64,000 bases of DNA from Pseudomonas orientalis (GTDB lineage: Bacteria > Pseudomonadota > Gammaproteobacteria > Pseudomonadales > Pseudomonadaceae). Shown here piece by piece: positions 56,098 through 64,000 of this stretch. The notes under the pieces are model-generated. The model ran no database searches and was not told the origin of the DNA. It was given only the letters and a program-made list of their open reading frames with translations. The position numbers and the translations under genes are program-made. The stretch lies in assembly GCF_002934065.1 (NCBI RefSeq), contig NZ_CP018049.1:2540501-2604500 (forward strand). The letters are read 5' to 3'. The stretch's first letter is position 1; every line of letters begins with the position of its first letter.

Positions 56098-57579
56098 TTA
56101 AAGGGTTGCCACAAGCTGTTGATAGCGCTCGTAGGCCTGTTGATAGGCCCTGACATTGGCCGGCACCGGCAGGGTGCGGCTGGCCGGGTCAAGGCTCACG
56201 CATTTGTCGCACAGGCTGGCCAGGGATTCGCCGGACTGGCACCACGCCGCCTGGATCGCCGCGCCCAGGGCTGCGGCCTCGCTTTGTTCGGTACACACCA
56301 CTTCGGTGTTCATGATATCGGCAACCATCTGCCGCCACAGCGGGCTTTTCGAACCGCCGCCGATCAAGCGGATGCCCAGGCTCTGCAAGCCGGTCTGGCG
56401 CAGCAGGTCCAGGCCGTAACGCAAACCGAAGGTGGTGCCTTCGACCACCGCGCGGCACAGGTTGGCGCGGGTCAGGTTGGTCATGGTCAGGCCGTGCAGG
56501 CTGCCGGTGGCCTGGGGCAGGGCGGGCACCCGTTCGCCGTTGAGGAACGGCAGCATGCTCACCCCGTCCGCGCCGATGGGGGCCTGTTCGACCAGGGCGT
56601 TGAAGGTGTTCAAGTCCAGCTCGAACAGCTCGCGCACCACGCCGGTGGCGTTGGTCAGGTTCATGGTGCAGATCAACGGCAACCAGCCGCCGCTGGAGGA
56701 GCAGAAGGTGGCGACCGACGCCTGGGGGCTGACGTTGGGCTGGTCGGCAAACGCGTAGACGGTGCCCGATGAGCCCAGGCTCATGGTGATCACGCCCGGT
56801 GCGATATTGCCGGTGCCGATGGCGCCCATCATGTTGTCACCGCCGCCGCTGGCGACGATGGCCTGGGGGTTGATGCCCAGGCGCTCGGCGATGCCTGGCA
56901 GGATTGTGCCCACCGCCTGGTCGGCGGCGATCAGCTCGGGCAGCGCCGCTTGCAGGCGCCCGCTGGGGTCGATGTGCTGCAGCAGCGCCACGTCCCATTC
57001 ACGGCGGCGCACGTCGAAATAGCCGGTGCCTGAAGCATCGCCGTATTCGGCGACGGCGCGCCCGGTGAGCCAGTAGTTGAGGTAGTCATGGGGCAACAGG
57101 ATATGGGCGATGCGCGCAAACAGGTCCGGATGCTGTTCGCGGGTCCACAGCAGTTTCGACACGGTGTAGCCCGGCGCAATGACCACGCCCAGGCGCTCCA
57201 GCGAGCCGCTTTCGCCGCCCAGGTGCTGCAACAGGCGCTCGTTTTCGGCGGCGGTCTCGGTGTCGCACCATAGCTTGGCCGGGCGCAGCACCTGGCCCTG
57301 GGCGTCGAGCAGAACCAGGCCATGTTGCTGGCCGGACACGCCGATGCCGAGGATGTCCTGGCCGTCCACCCCGGCCTGTTGCAAGGCGCGGTGGAAAGCT
57401 TGGGTGAAGGCGTCCAGCCATTCCTGGGTGTGTTGCTCACGCCGGCCGTTGGCGCCGCTGAGCAGGGTGTGCGCGGCGGCGCCCAGGCCCAGAACCTTGC
57501 CGCTGGACGCGTCGAGGACGATGGCCTTGGTGCCCTGAGTGCCGCAGTCGATGCCGAGGAACAGGTTTTGCTGGGTCAT
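56098..57579 (-). CDS. mtlY: Xylulokinase (FGGY family)
   Basis: A 493-residue kinase phosphorylating D-xylulose formed from D-arabitol. The FGGY N-terminal phosphate loop is GIDCGTQGTKAIVLD. The catalytic Asp lies in GIGVSGQQHG-proximal WCDTET, and the C-terminal signature is LIGGGSKSPLWRQMVADIM. The start at 57579 (MTQQNLFLGID) excludes an upstream frame that runs into a REPIN. It corresponds to mtlY of the P. fluorescens mtl operon (xylB-type). Confidence 0.93.
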   Translation of the reverse strand: MTQQNLFLGIDCGTQGTKAIVLDASSGKVLGLGAAAHTLLSGANGRREQHTQEWLDAFTQAFHRALQQAGVDGQDILGIGVSGQQHGLVLLDAQGQVLRPAKLWCDTETAAENERLLQHLGGESGSLERLGVVIAPGYTVSKLLWTREQHPDLFARIAHILLPHDYLNYWLTGRAVAEYGDASGTGYFDVRRREWDVALLQHIDPSGRLQAALPELIAADQAVGTILPGIAERLGINPQAIVASGGGDNMMGAIGTGNIAPGVITMSLGSSGTVYAFADQPNVSPQASVATFCSSSGGWLPLICTMNLTNATGVVRELFELDLNTFNALVEQAPIGADGVSMLPFLNGERVPALPQATGSLHGLTMTNLTRANLCRAVVEGTTFGLRYGLDLLRQTGLQSLGIRLIGGGSKSPLWRQMVADIMNTEVVCTEQSEAAALGAAIQAAWCQSGESLASLCDKCVSLDPASRTLPVPANVRAYQQAYERYQQLVATL

Positions 57580-57624
57580 GATTGAGTGCTCAGCAGTTTT
57601 ATTGTTGGAGTTGTCAATGCGGTC

Positions 57625-57716
57625 AATGTGGGAGGGGGCTTGCCCCCGATAGCAGTGGGTCAGTGAACGATTTATTAACTGACACACCCTCATCGGGGGC
57701 AAGCCCCCTCCCACAG
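57625..57716. repeat. Type-1 REPIN between mtlD and mtlY
   Basis: Inverted REPs (AATGTGGGAGGGGGCTTGCC and its inverse) lie inside the operon, directly after the mtlD stop and 45 bp before mtlY. It may stabilise or attenuate the upstream message. Confidence 0.88.
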
Positions 57717-57718
57717 TT

Positions 57719-59200
57719 TTAAGCCGGTTTCTTCAGTAACCGCTTCAGGGTTTCAGTGACGCCGTGATCGCGCAAACCTGCATAACACCGCTCGAACGCT
57801 GCCACAAACTCGGGTGAGTTGGGAATAGCCGTACCAAAAATCTCTTCCACCCCCAGCAAACGCTGGCTGATCAGCGCGTCGTCACTCACCATCGCCTGGC
57901 AGAACTCGGCACGCGGATCCGGGATTTTGTAGCTCACGCCGTTCTCATCCACGCCCTTCAAGTACAACGCCCAGGCTGCGACCACCAGCGCCGCGCGCTC
58001 GGTCTCACGCCCATCGGCAATCAAGCGGTTGAGGGTGGGCACGGTGAACTTGGGAAACTTCGACGAACCATCCGAACACACCCGCTCCAGTTGGTCGGCA
58101 ATCGCCTGGTTGGAGAAGCGGTCCACCAGGGTCTGCTTGTAATCGGTCAGGTCGATGCCCGGCACCGGCGCCAGGTCCGGTGTGACGTCCAGGTCCATGT
58201 AGGCGCGCATGTAGGCGACAAACAGCGGGTCGTTCATGGTTTCGTGCACGAACCGGTAGCCCTTGAGAAACCCCAGGTACGTCAGGGCCAGGTGGCTGCC
58301 GTTGAGCAGGCCGATCTTCATTTCCTCGTAAGGCGTCACGTCAGCGGTGAACTGCACGCCGACCTTTTCCCAGGCCGGGCGCCCGTTGACGAATTTGTCT
58401 TCCAGCACCCATTGCACAAAAGGCTCGCACACCACCGGCCAGGCATCGTCAATGCCGTGCTCGTCATGCAATTGCAGGCGGTGGGCAGTGCTGGTCATCG
58501 GCGTGATGCGGTCGACCATGGCATTCGGGAAGCTCACATTGGCCTGGATCCAGTCATGCAGCTCGGCATTGTGCAGCGCGGCGAACGCCAGCAGCGCCTT
58601 GCGCGTGACGGCGCCGTTGTGGGGCAGGTTATCGCAGGACATCACCGTGAACGCCGGGGTGCCGGCGGCGCGGCGCTGGGTCAGGGCGGCGCAGAGAAAA
58701 CCGAACACGGTTGTCGGTGCGTTCGGATGCGCCAGGTCATGCTGGATCTGCGGCAGGTGGGCCATGAACTCGCCGTTGCTGTCGTCGATGCAGTAGCCGC
58801 CTTCGGTGATGGTCAGCGACACGATACGGATGGCCGGCTCGGCCAGTTTATCGATCAGCGCCTGGGCGCCGTCTTCGGCCAGCAGCATGTCGCTGATCGA
58901 GCCGATCACGCGCACTTCGGTGTCGTTGGTGTCGCCCAGTTCATACAGGGTGAACAGATAATCCTGGCCGGCCAGGTCGTCGCGGGCCTTGCGGTCTTCG
59001 GCGCGCAGGCCCACGCCGCAGATGCTCCAGTCCAGGCCTTCGCCGCTGTTCATCAGCGCGTCGGTGTAAAACGCCTGGTGCGCCCGATGGAAACCGCCGA
59101 CGCCGATATGCGCGATGCCTTGCGATGTGCTGGCGATGGCATAGGTGGGCAGTTTCACGTCGGCGGCCAACTGGGTGAGGGTGTGTTTATTCAGCTTCAT
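57719..59200 (-). CDS. mtlD: Mannitol 2-dehydrogenase (polyol dehydrogenase)
   Basis: A 493-residue NAD-dependent long-chain dehydrogenase. It oxidises mannitol and sorbitol to fructose and arabitol to xylulose. The nucleotide-binding segment is HIGVGGFHRAHQAFYTD (about 31-47). The active-site Lys-Asn-His pattern is KIGLLNGSHLAL. It is 18 bp downstream of mtlK. The length is exactly that of the P. fluorescens enzyme family. Confidence 0.96.
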   Translation of the reverse strand: MKLNKHTLTQLAADVKLPTYAIASTSQGIAHIGVGGFHRAHQAFYTDALMNSGEGLDWSICGVGLRAEDRKARDDLAGQDYLFTLYELGDTNDTEVRVIGSISDMLLAEDGAQALIDKLAEPAIRIVSLTITEGGYCIDDSNGEFMAHLPQIQHDLAHPNAPTTVFGFLCAALTQRRAAGTPAFTVMSCDNLPHNGAVTRKALLAFAALHNAELHDWIQANVSFPNAMVDRITPMTSTAHRLQLHDEHGIDDAWPVVCEPFVQWVLEDKFVNGRPAWEKVGVQFTADVTPYEEMKIGLLNGSHLALTYLGFLKGYRFVHETMNDPLFVAYMRAYMDLDVTPDLAPVPGIDLTDYKQTLVDRFSNQAIADQLERVCSDGSSKFPKFTVPTLNRLIADGRETERAALVVAAWALYLKGVDENGVSYKIPDPRAEFCQAMVSDDALISQRLLGVEEIFGTAIPNSPEFVAAFERCYAGLRDHGVTETLKRLLKKPA

Positions 59201-59218
59201 GACGTAATACTCGCGAAA

Positions 59219-60322
59219 TCAGGCGGCGGCGCGCAGGGGGCGGGTGACGGCCACGCCGTCGGTGTCGAAGAGATGGCAGTGCGCCGGGTCCAGGTGCAGG
59301 TGCAGCGTTTCGCCGTATTGGCTGGCCATGTCGCCACGGATGCGCATGGTCAGCGGCTCGCCGTTGGCGGTGATGACATGGCAGAAGGTGTCGCTGCCCA
59401 GGCGCTCGCCGACGTCGGCGGTGACGGTCAGGGTGGTCTGGCCCGGCGCGGCGATTTCCAGGTGCTCGGGGCGAATGCCCAGGGTCACCGCGCTGCCCAC
59501 GCTCAAGCTGGCGCCGCTGAGCGGCAGACTGATCAGGGTGCCGGCGTCGAGCTGCACGTCACAGCCCTGGCCTTCGACACGCGTGACCTTGCCCTTGAGG
59601 AAACCCATCTTCGGCGTGCCGAGAAAACCCGCCACGAACAAATTGGCCGGCTGGTGGTACAGCTCCAGCGGCGAGCCGACCTGTTCGATGCGACCGCTGT
59701 TGAGTACCACGACTTTGTCGGCCAGGGTCATGGCTTCGACCTGGTCGTGGGTCACGTAGATCATGGTCGCCTGCAGCTCTTTATGCAGGCGCGCCAGTTC
59801 CAGGCGCATCTGCACGCGCAGGGCAGCGTCGAGGTTGGACAGCGGTTCGTCGAACAGGAAAATTTTCGGGTTACGCACAATCGCCCGACCAATCGCCACG
59901 CGCTGGCGCTGGCCGCCGGAGAGCTGCTTGGGCTTGCGCTCCAGCAGCGGGCCCAGCTCCAGAATGCGCGCCGCTTCATTGACCTTGCTCTCGACGATTT
60001 TCTTGTCGACACCGGCCAGGTCCAGGGCAAACGACATGTTCTTGCGCACGCTCATGTGCGGGTACAGCGCGTAGGTCTGGAACACCATCGCCAGGTCGCG
60101 CTTGGCCGGGGTCACTTCGGTGATGTCGCGGCCATCCAGTTCAATGGTGCCCTCAGTCACTTCTTCCAGGCCGGCGATCAGCCGCAGCAGGGTGGATTTG
60201 CCGCAGCCCGACGGGCCGACGAACACCACGAATTCCTTGTCGTTCACTTCCAGGTCGATGCCCTTGATGATGGAAAAGCCTTCGAAGCCTTTTTGCAGAT
60301 TCTTGATTTTCAGGTTGGCCAT
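59219..60322 (-). CDS. mtlK: Polyol ABC transporter ATP-binding protein
   Basis: A 367-residue MalK/UgpC-type ATPase. Walker A is GPSGCGKSTLL, the signature LSGGQRQRVAIGRA and Walker B IFLFDEPLSNLD. A C-terminal OB-fold (TOBE) regulatory domain covers about 240-367. The start is at 60322 (MANLKIKNLQKGF). It sits 23 bp after mtlG. Confidence 0.95.
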   Translation of the reverse strand: MANLKIKNLQKGFEGFSIIKGIDLEVNDKEFVVFVGPSGCGKSTLLRLIAGLEEVTEGTIELDGRDITEVTPAKRDLAMVFQTYALYPHMSVRKNMSFALDLAGVDKKIVESKVNEAARILELGPLLERKPKQLSGGQRQRVAIGRAIVRNPKIFLFDEPLSNLDAALRVQMRLELARLHKELQATMIYVTHDQVEAMTLADKVVVLNSGRIEQVGSPLELYHQPANLFVAGFLGTPKMGFLKGKVTRVEGQGCDVQLDAGTLISLPLSGASLSVGSAVTLGIRPEHLEIAAPGQTTLTVTADVGERLGSDTFCHVITANGEPLTMRIRGDMASQYGETLHLHLDPAHCHLFDTDGVAVTRPLRAAA

Positions 60323-60345
60323 GATGGGCCCTCCGCTTGGAATTA

Positions 60346-61176
60346 TTATTTGACGGCGCCAAAGGACAAACCGCGTACCAACTGCTTCTGGCTGATCCAG
60401 CCGAAGATCAGAATCGGCGCGCAGGCCAGGGTCGACACGGCGGACAACTTGGCCCAGAACAAGCCTTCGGGACTGGAGTAGGAGGCGATCAGCGCAGTCA
60501 GCGGCGCGGCGCTGGAGGACGTCAGGTTCAGCGACCAGAACGCTTCGTTCCAGCACAGGATCAGCGACAGCAGCACGGTCGACGCCAGGCCGCCCTTGGC
60601 GATCGGCAGCAGCACGCGGACCATTTCCTGCCACAGCGTGGCGCCGTCCAGGCGGGCGGCTTCGAGGATGTCCTTGGGGATGTCCTTGAAGTAGGTGTAC
60701 ACCATCCACACCACGATCGGCAGGTTGATCAGGGTGTAGATGATGATCAGCGCAATGCGCGTGTCGAGCAGGCCAAAGCTCTTGGCCAGCAGGTAGATCG
60801 GCATCAGCACGCCCACCGGCGGCAGCATCTTGGTCGACAGCATCCACAGCAGCGTGCCCTTGGTGCGCTGGGTTTCGTAGAACGCCATGGAGTAGGCGGC
60901 CGGCACAGAGATCAGCAGGCACAAGGCGGTGGCGCTGAAGGAGATCACCACCGAGTTCCACGCATAACTGAAGTAGTTGCTGCGCTCATTGATGTGCAGG
61001 TAGTTCTCCAGCGTCGGCGTGAAGATGAACTGCGGCGGCGTGGCGAACGCGTCGATTTCGGTCTTGAAGCTGGTCAGCACCATCCAGAAGATCGGGAAGA
61101 AGATCAGGATCGCGATGGCCCAGGCCAGGGTGCCGAGCAACAGGCTTTGCAGGCGGCGGGATTGTTGAAGCGTCAT
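60346..61176 (-). CDS. mtlG: Polyol ABC transporter permease
   Basis: A 276-residue inner-membrane permease of the MalG type with six hydrophobic segments. The EAA loop facing the ATPase is EAARLDGATLWQEMVRVLLPIAKGG. It is 10 bp downstream of mtlF. Confidence 0.95.
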   Translation of the reverse strand: MTLQQSRRLQSLLLGTLAWAIAILIFFPIFWMVLTSFKTEIDAFATPPQFIFTPTLENYLHINERSNYFSYAWNSVVISFSATALCLLISVPAAYSMAFYETQRTKGTLLWMLSTKMLPPVGVLMPIYLLAKSFGLLDTRIALIIIYTLINLPIVVWMVYTYFKDIPKDILEAARLDGATLWQEMVRVLLPIAKGGLASTVLLSLILCWNEAFWSLNLTSSSAAPLTALIASYSSPEGLFWAKLSAVSTLACAPILIFGWISQKQLVRGLSFGAVK

Positions 61177-61186
61177 GGCGCGGCCC

Positions 61187-62077
61187 TCAAGGCTTGTCAG
61201 TCAGGTTTTTGCCGATCATCTGCACCAGGATGATCGCCGCGATATTGGCGATGACCACGGCAATCAAGCCGCCGGCCGAGGCCATGCCCACGTCGAACTG
61301 CACCAGCGCCTGGTTGTAGATCAGGTAGGCGAGGTTGGTCGAGGCGTAGCCGGGGCCGCCGTTGGTGGTGGTGAAGATTTCGGCGAACACCGACAGCAGG
61401 AAGATGGTTTCGATCATCACCACCACGGCAATCGGACGGGCCAGATGGGGCAGGGTCAGGTGCCAGAAGATCGCGATGGCGCCGGCACCGTCCAGGCGCG
61501 CGGCTTCCTTTTGTTCCTGGTCCAGAGACTGCATGGCGGTCATCAGCAGCAGGATCGCAAAGGGCAGCCACTGCCACGACACAATGATGATGATCGACAG
61601 CAACGGGTAGTGCGCCAGCCAGTCCACGGGCTCGGCGCCGAAGAACTTCCACACGGCGGCGAGAATCCCCGACACCGGGTGGAAAATCAGGTTCTTCCAG
61701 ATCAACGCACCGACGGTGGGCATGATGAAAAATGGCGAAATCAGCATTACCCGCACGATGCCGCGGCCCAGGAACTCACTGGCCTCCAGCAGCGCACTGA
61801 TCAAGACGCCGAACACCACGCTGATCAACAGCACGCTGCCCACCAGCAACAGGGTGTTGGTGGCGCCGGGCAGAAAGCCCGAGTCGGTGACGAAGTAGGT
61901 GAAGTTTTCCAACCCCACGAACTGGTTTTCGCCGGGGTAGAGCAGGTTGTAGCGGATCAGCGAAAAGTACAGGGTCATGCCCAGCGGCACGATCATCCAC
62001 AGCAGCAACAGGGCCACCGAGGGGCTGACGAGGAACCAGCCGGGGTTGGCCAGGCGGTTTTTGACGGGTGTATTCAT
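61187..62077 (-). CDS. mtlF: Polyol ABC transporter permease
   Basis: A 296-residue inner-membrane permease of the MalF type with six hydrophobic segments. The EAA loop is EAARLDGAGAIAIFWHLTLPHLARP. It is the second gene of the operon, 151 bp after mtlE, with a REPIN in the gap. Confidence 0.95.
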   Translation of the reverse strand: MNTPVKNRLANPGWFLVSPSVALLLLWMIVPLGMTLYFSLIRYNLLYPGENQFVGLENFTYFVTDSGFLPGATNTLLLVGSVLLISVVFGVLISALLEASEFLGRGIVRVMLISPFFIMPTVGALIWKNLIFHPVSGILAAVWKFFGAEPVDWLAHYPLLSIIIIVSWQWLPFAILLLMTAMQSLDQEQKEAARLDGAGAIAIFWHLTLPHLARPIAVVVMIETIFLLSVFAEIFTTTNGGPGYASTNLAYLIYNQALVQFDVGMASAGGLIAVVIANIAAIILVQMIGKNLTDKP

Positions 62078-62115
62078 AGGATCAAGACCAGTCGGATACG
62101 AATCGGAGCGCGGTC

Positions 62116-62209
62116 AGTGTGGGAGGGGGCTTGCCCCCGATAGCGGTGTATCAGGTGATGAATCAGTTGGCTGATCCACTGCTATCGGGGGCAAGCCCCC
62201 TCCCACATT
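62116..62209. repeat. Type-1 REPIN between mtlE and mtlF
   Basis: Inverted GTGGGAGGGGGCTTGCCCCC copies flank about 45 bp. The position after the binding-protein gene is the classic site for REP-mediated differential expression in ABC operons. Confidence 0.88.
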
Positions 62210-62228
62210 TGACGGTGGTGAGGCTGGG

Positions 62229-63551
<1,323 letters not shown>

Positions 63552-63823
63552 CGCGCACTCCATTTCCGCGCCCAAGGGGGCTACAGAAGGACGGTTATTG
63601 TTGTTGTGTCTTCCCACAGGGAGTCAGGAAGAGTGTGCGTTGATTACAGCCCTCAAATGCGCCGGTGACAAATCCTTGGGAGCACTGGGACTGATACTTT
63701 TTTGCACTGCATGGGTACAACGCTTGCGCAGCGTCATAAAGCGTTCACCTGTTAATTCTGACAGTAGACGCAGAAAAACAACGGGGGGTTAATGGCCAGG
63801 CATACACCCAACTGGAGATGTTC
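63552..63823. promoter_or_regulatory. Divergent promoter region, mtlE / lipoprotein
   Basis: 272 bp without a gene. On the minus strand AACAACAATAA (within 63595-63607) fits the AANAANAA Hfq/Crc motif, in the presumed leader of mtlE. On the plus strand ACCTGTTAATTCTGACAGT at 63747-63765 matches the motif at 31107. MtlR and CRP sites were not recognised. Confidence 0.5.
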
Positions 63824-64000
63824 ATGAACCTTTTACGTGTAAACCTCAAAACCAATAAAGCGCTATTAGGCCTGATGATTGCAGGTTTTCTCAGTGCGTG
63901 TAGCACCGGATCGGCGTTGGATTCACGAGAACCGTTATGTACCAAAGCAGGCTATTTTAAAAGCACGAATGTGGTAGGTGGATTCCATCGGTGTGTCTAT
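63824..64000 (+). CDS. Lipoprotein, 3' end outside window
   Basis: 59 residues are visible and the frame is open to the window edge. A lipoprotein signal with lipobox LSAC (Cys26) follows NKALLGLMIAGF. The mature part starts STGSALDSREPLCT and carries at least two further Cys. CTGGAG lies 8 nt before the ATG. I do not recognise the family. A motif shared with the gene at 31224 lies about 60 nt upstream. Confidence 0.8.
   Translation, partial: MNLLRVNLKTNKALLGLMIAGFLSACSTGSALDSREPLCTKAGYFKSTNVVGGFHRCVY

Noticed and set aside
58091..60481. Open frame of 796 codons opposite mtlD and mtlK
   Set aside because: It spans two genes with clear catalytic motifs on the other strand.

Overview
The window reads as chromosomal DNA of a Pseudomonas fluorescens-group bacterium. 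The evidence is a complete fapABCDEF amyloid operon, a kguEKTD/ptxS 2-ketogluconate cluster, a mtlEFGKDYZ polyol operon, an sfnG sulfone monooxygenase, a DUF1652 protein, and many Pseudomonas-type REP/REPIN palindromes. Species cannot be fixed from the sequence alone. No rRNA, tRNA, CRISPR array, transposase or phage gene was seen.

Layout. 1-3 kb: an overlapping gnd (cut at the left edge)-zwf-HAD phosphatase operon of the oxidative pentose phosphate pathway, then a small unknown gene. 3.6-12 kb: a sigma-54 activator gene, a long structured repeat, the fap amyloid operon on the minus strand, an orphan FecR-type protein and a PepSY protein. 12-17 kb: a 1712-residue toxin-like protein with a C-terminal HExxH motif. 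17-21 kb: dpkA, two small conserved proteins, and a LysR regulator divergent from a nitrilase. 21-25.7 kb: two more copies of the long repeat around a LEA-type lipoprotein, an NCS2 purine permease and a chemoreceptor. 25.7-31 kb: kguD-kguT-kguK-kguE and ptxS, with two perfect PtxS operators. 31-38 kb: two large uncharacterised tandem proteins and an autotransporter. 38-47 kb: an AraC/LysE pair, a DUF1345 protein, an RND efflux pump (fusion protein plus permease) and a divergent RstA/RstB-like two-component system. 47-52 kb: a TauE exporter, sulfur-scavenging flavoenzymes with a sigma-54 promoter, and a ParD-like/methionine aminopeptidase pair. 52-55 kb: DUF1652 and a second autotransporter. 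55-64 kb: the mtl operon and, at the right edge, a truncated lipoprotein gene.

How the genes work together. Three carbon routes meet central metabolism here: 2-ketogluconate (kgu, repressed by PtxS), mannitol/sorbitol/arabitol (mtl, ABC uptake then dehydrogenase and kinases), and glucose-6-phosphate oxidation (zwf-gnd). Surface and social functions are amyloid (fap), two autotransporters, the large toxin-like protein and a chemoreceptor. Sulfone use (sfnG) and the fap operon both carry good -24/-12 sigma-54 promoters, and the fap operon lies beside an orphan sigma-54 activator.

Most promising leads: (1) the fap promoter with repeated TGTTTCA/TGAAACA boxes beside an uncharacterised activator; (2) a 330-590 bp REP-bounded element with long internal palindromes, present in three copies; (3) a near-identical 19-bp motif upstream of two unrelated surface or unknown genes 32 kb apart; (4) the giant toxin-like protein with a zincin motif; (5) a ParD-like repressor, its operator and a second methionine aminopeptidase in one transcription unit.
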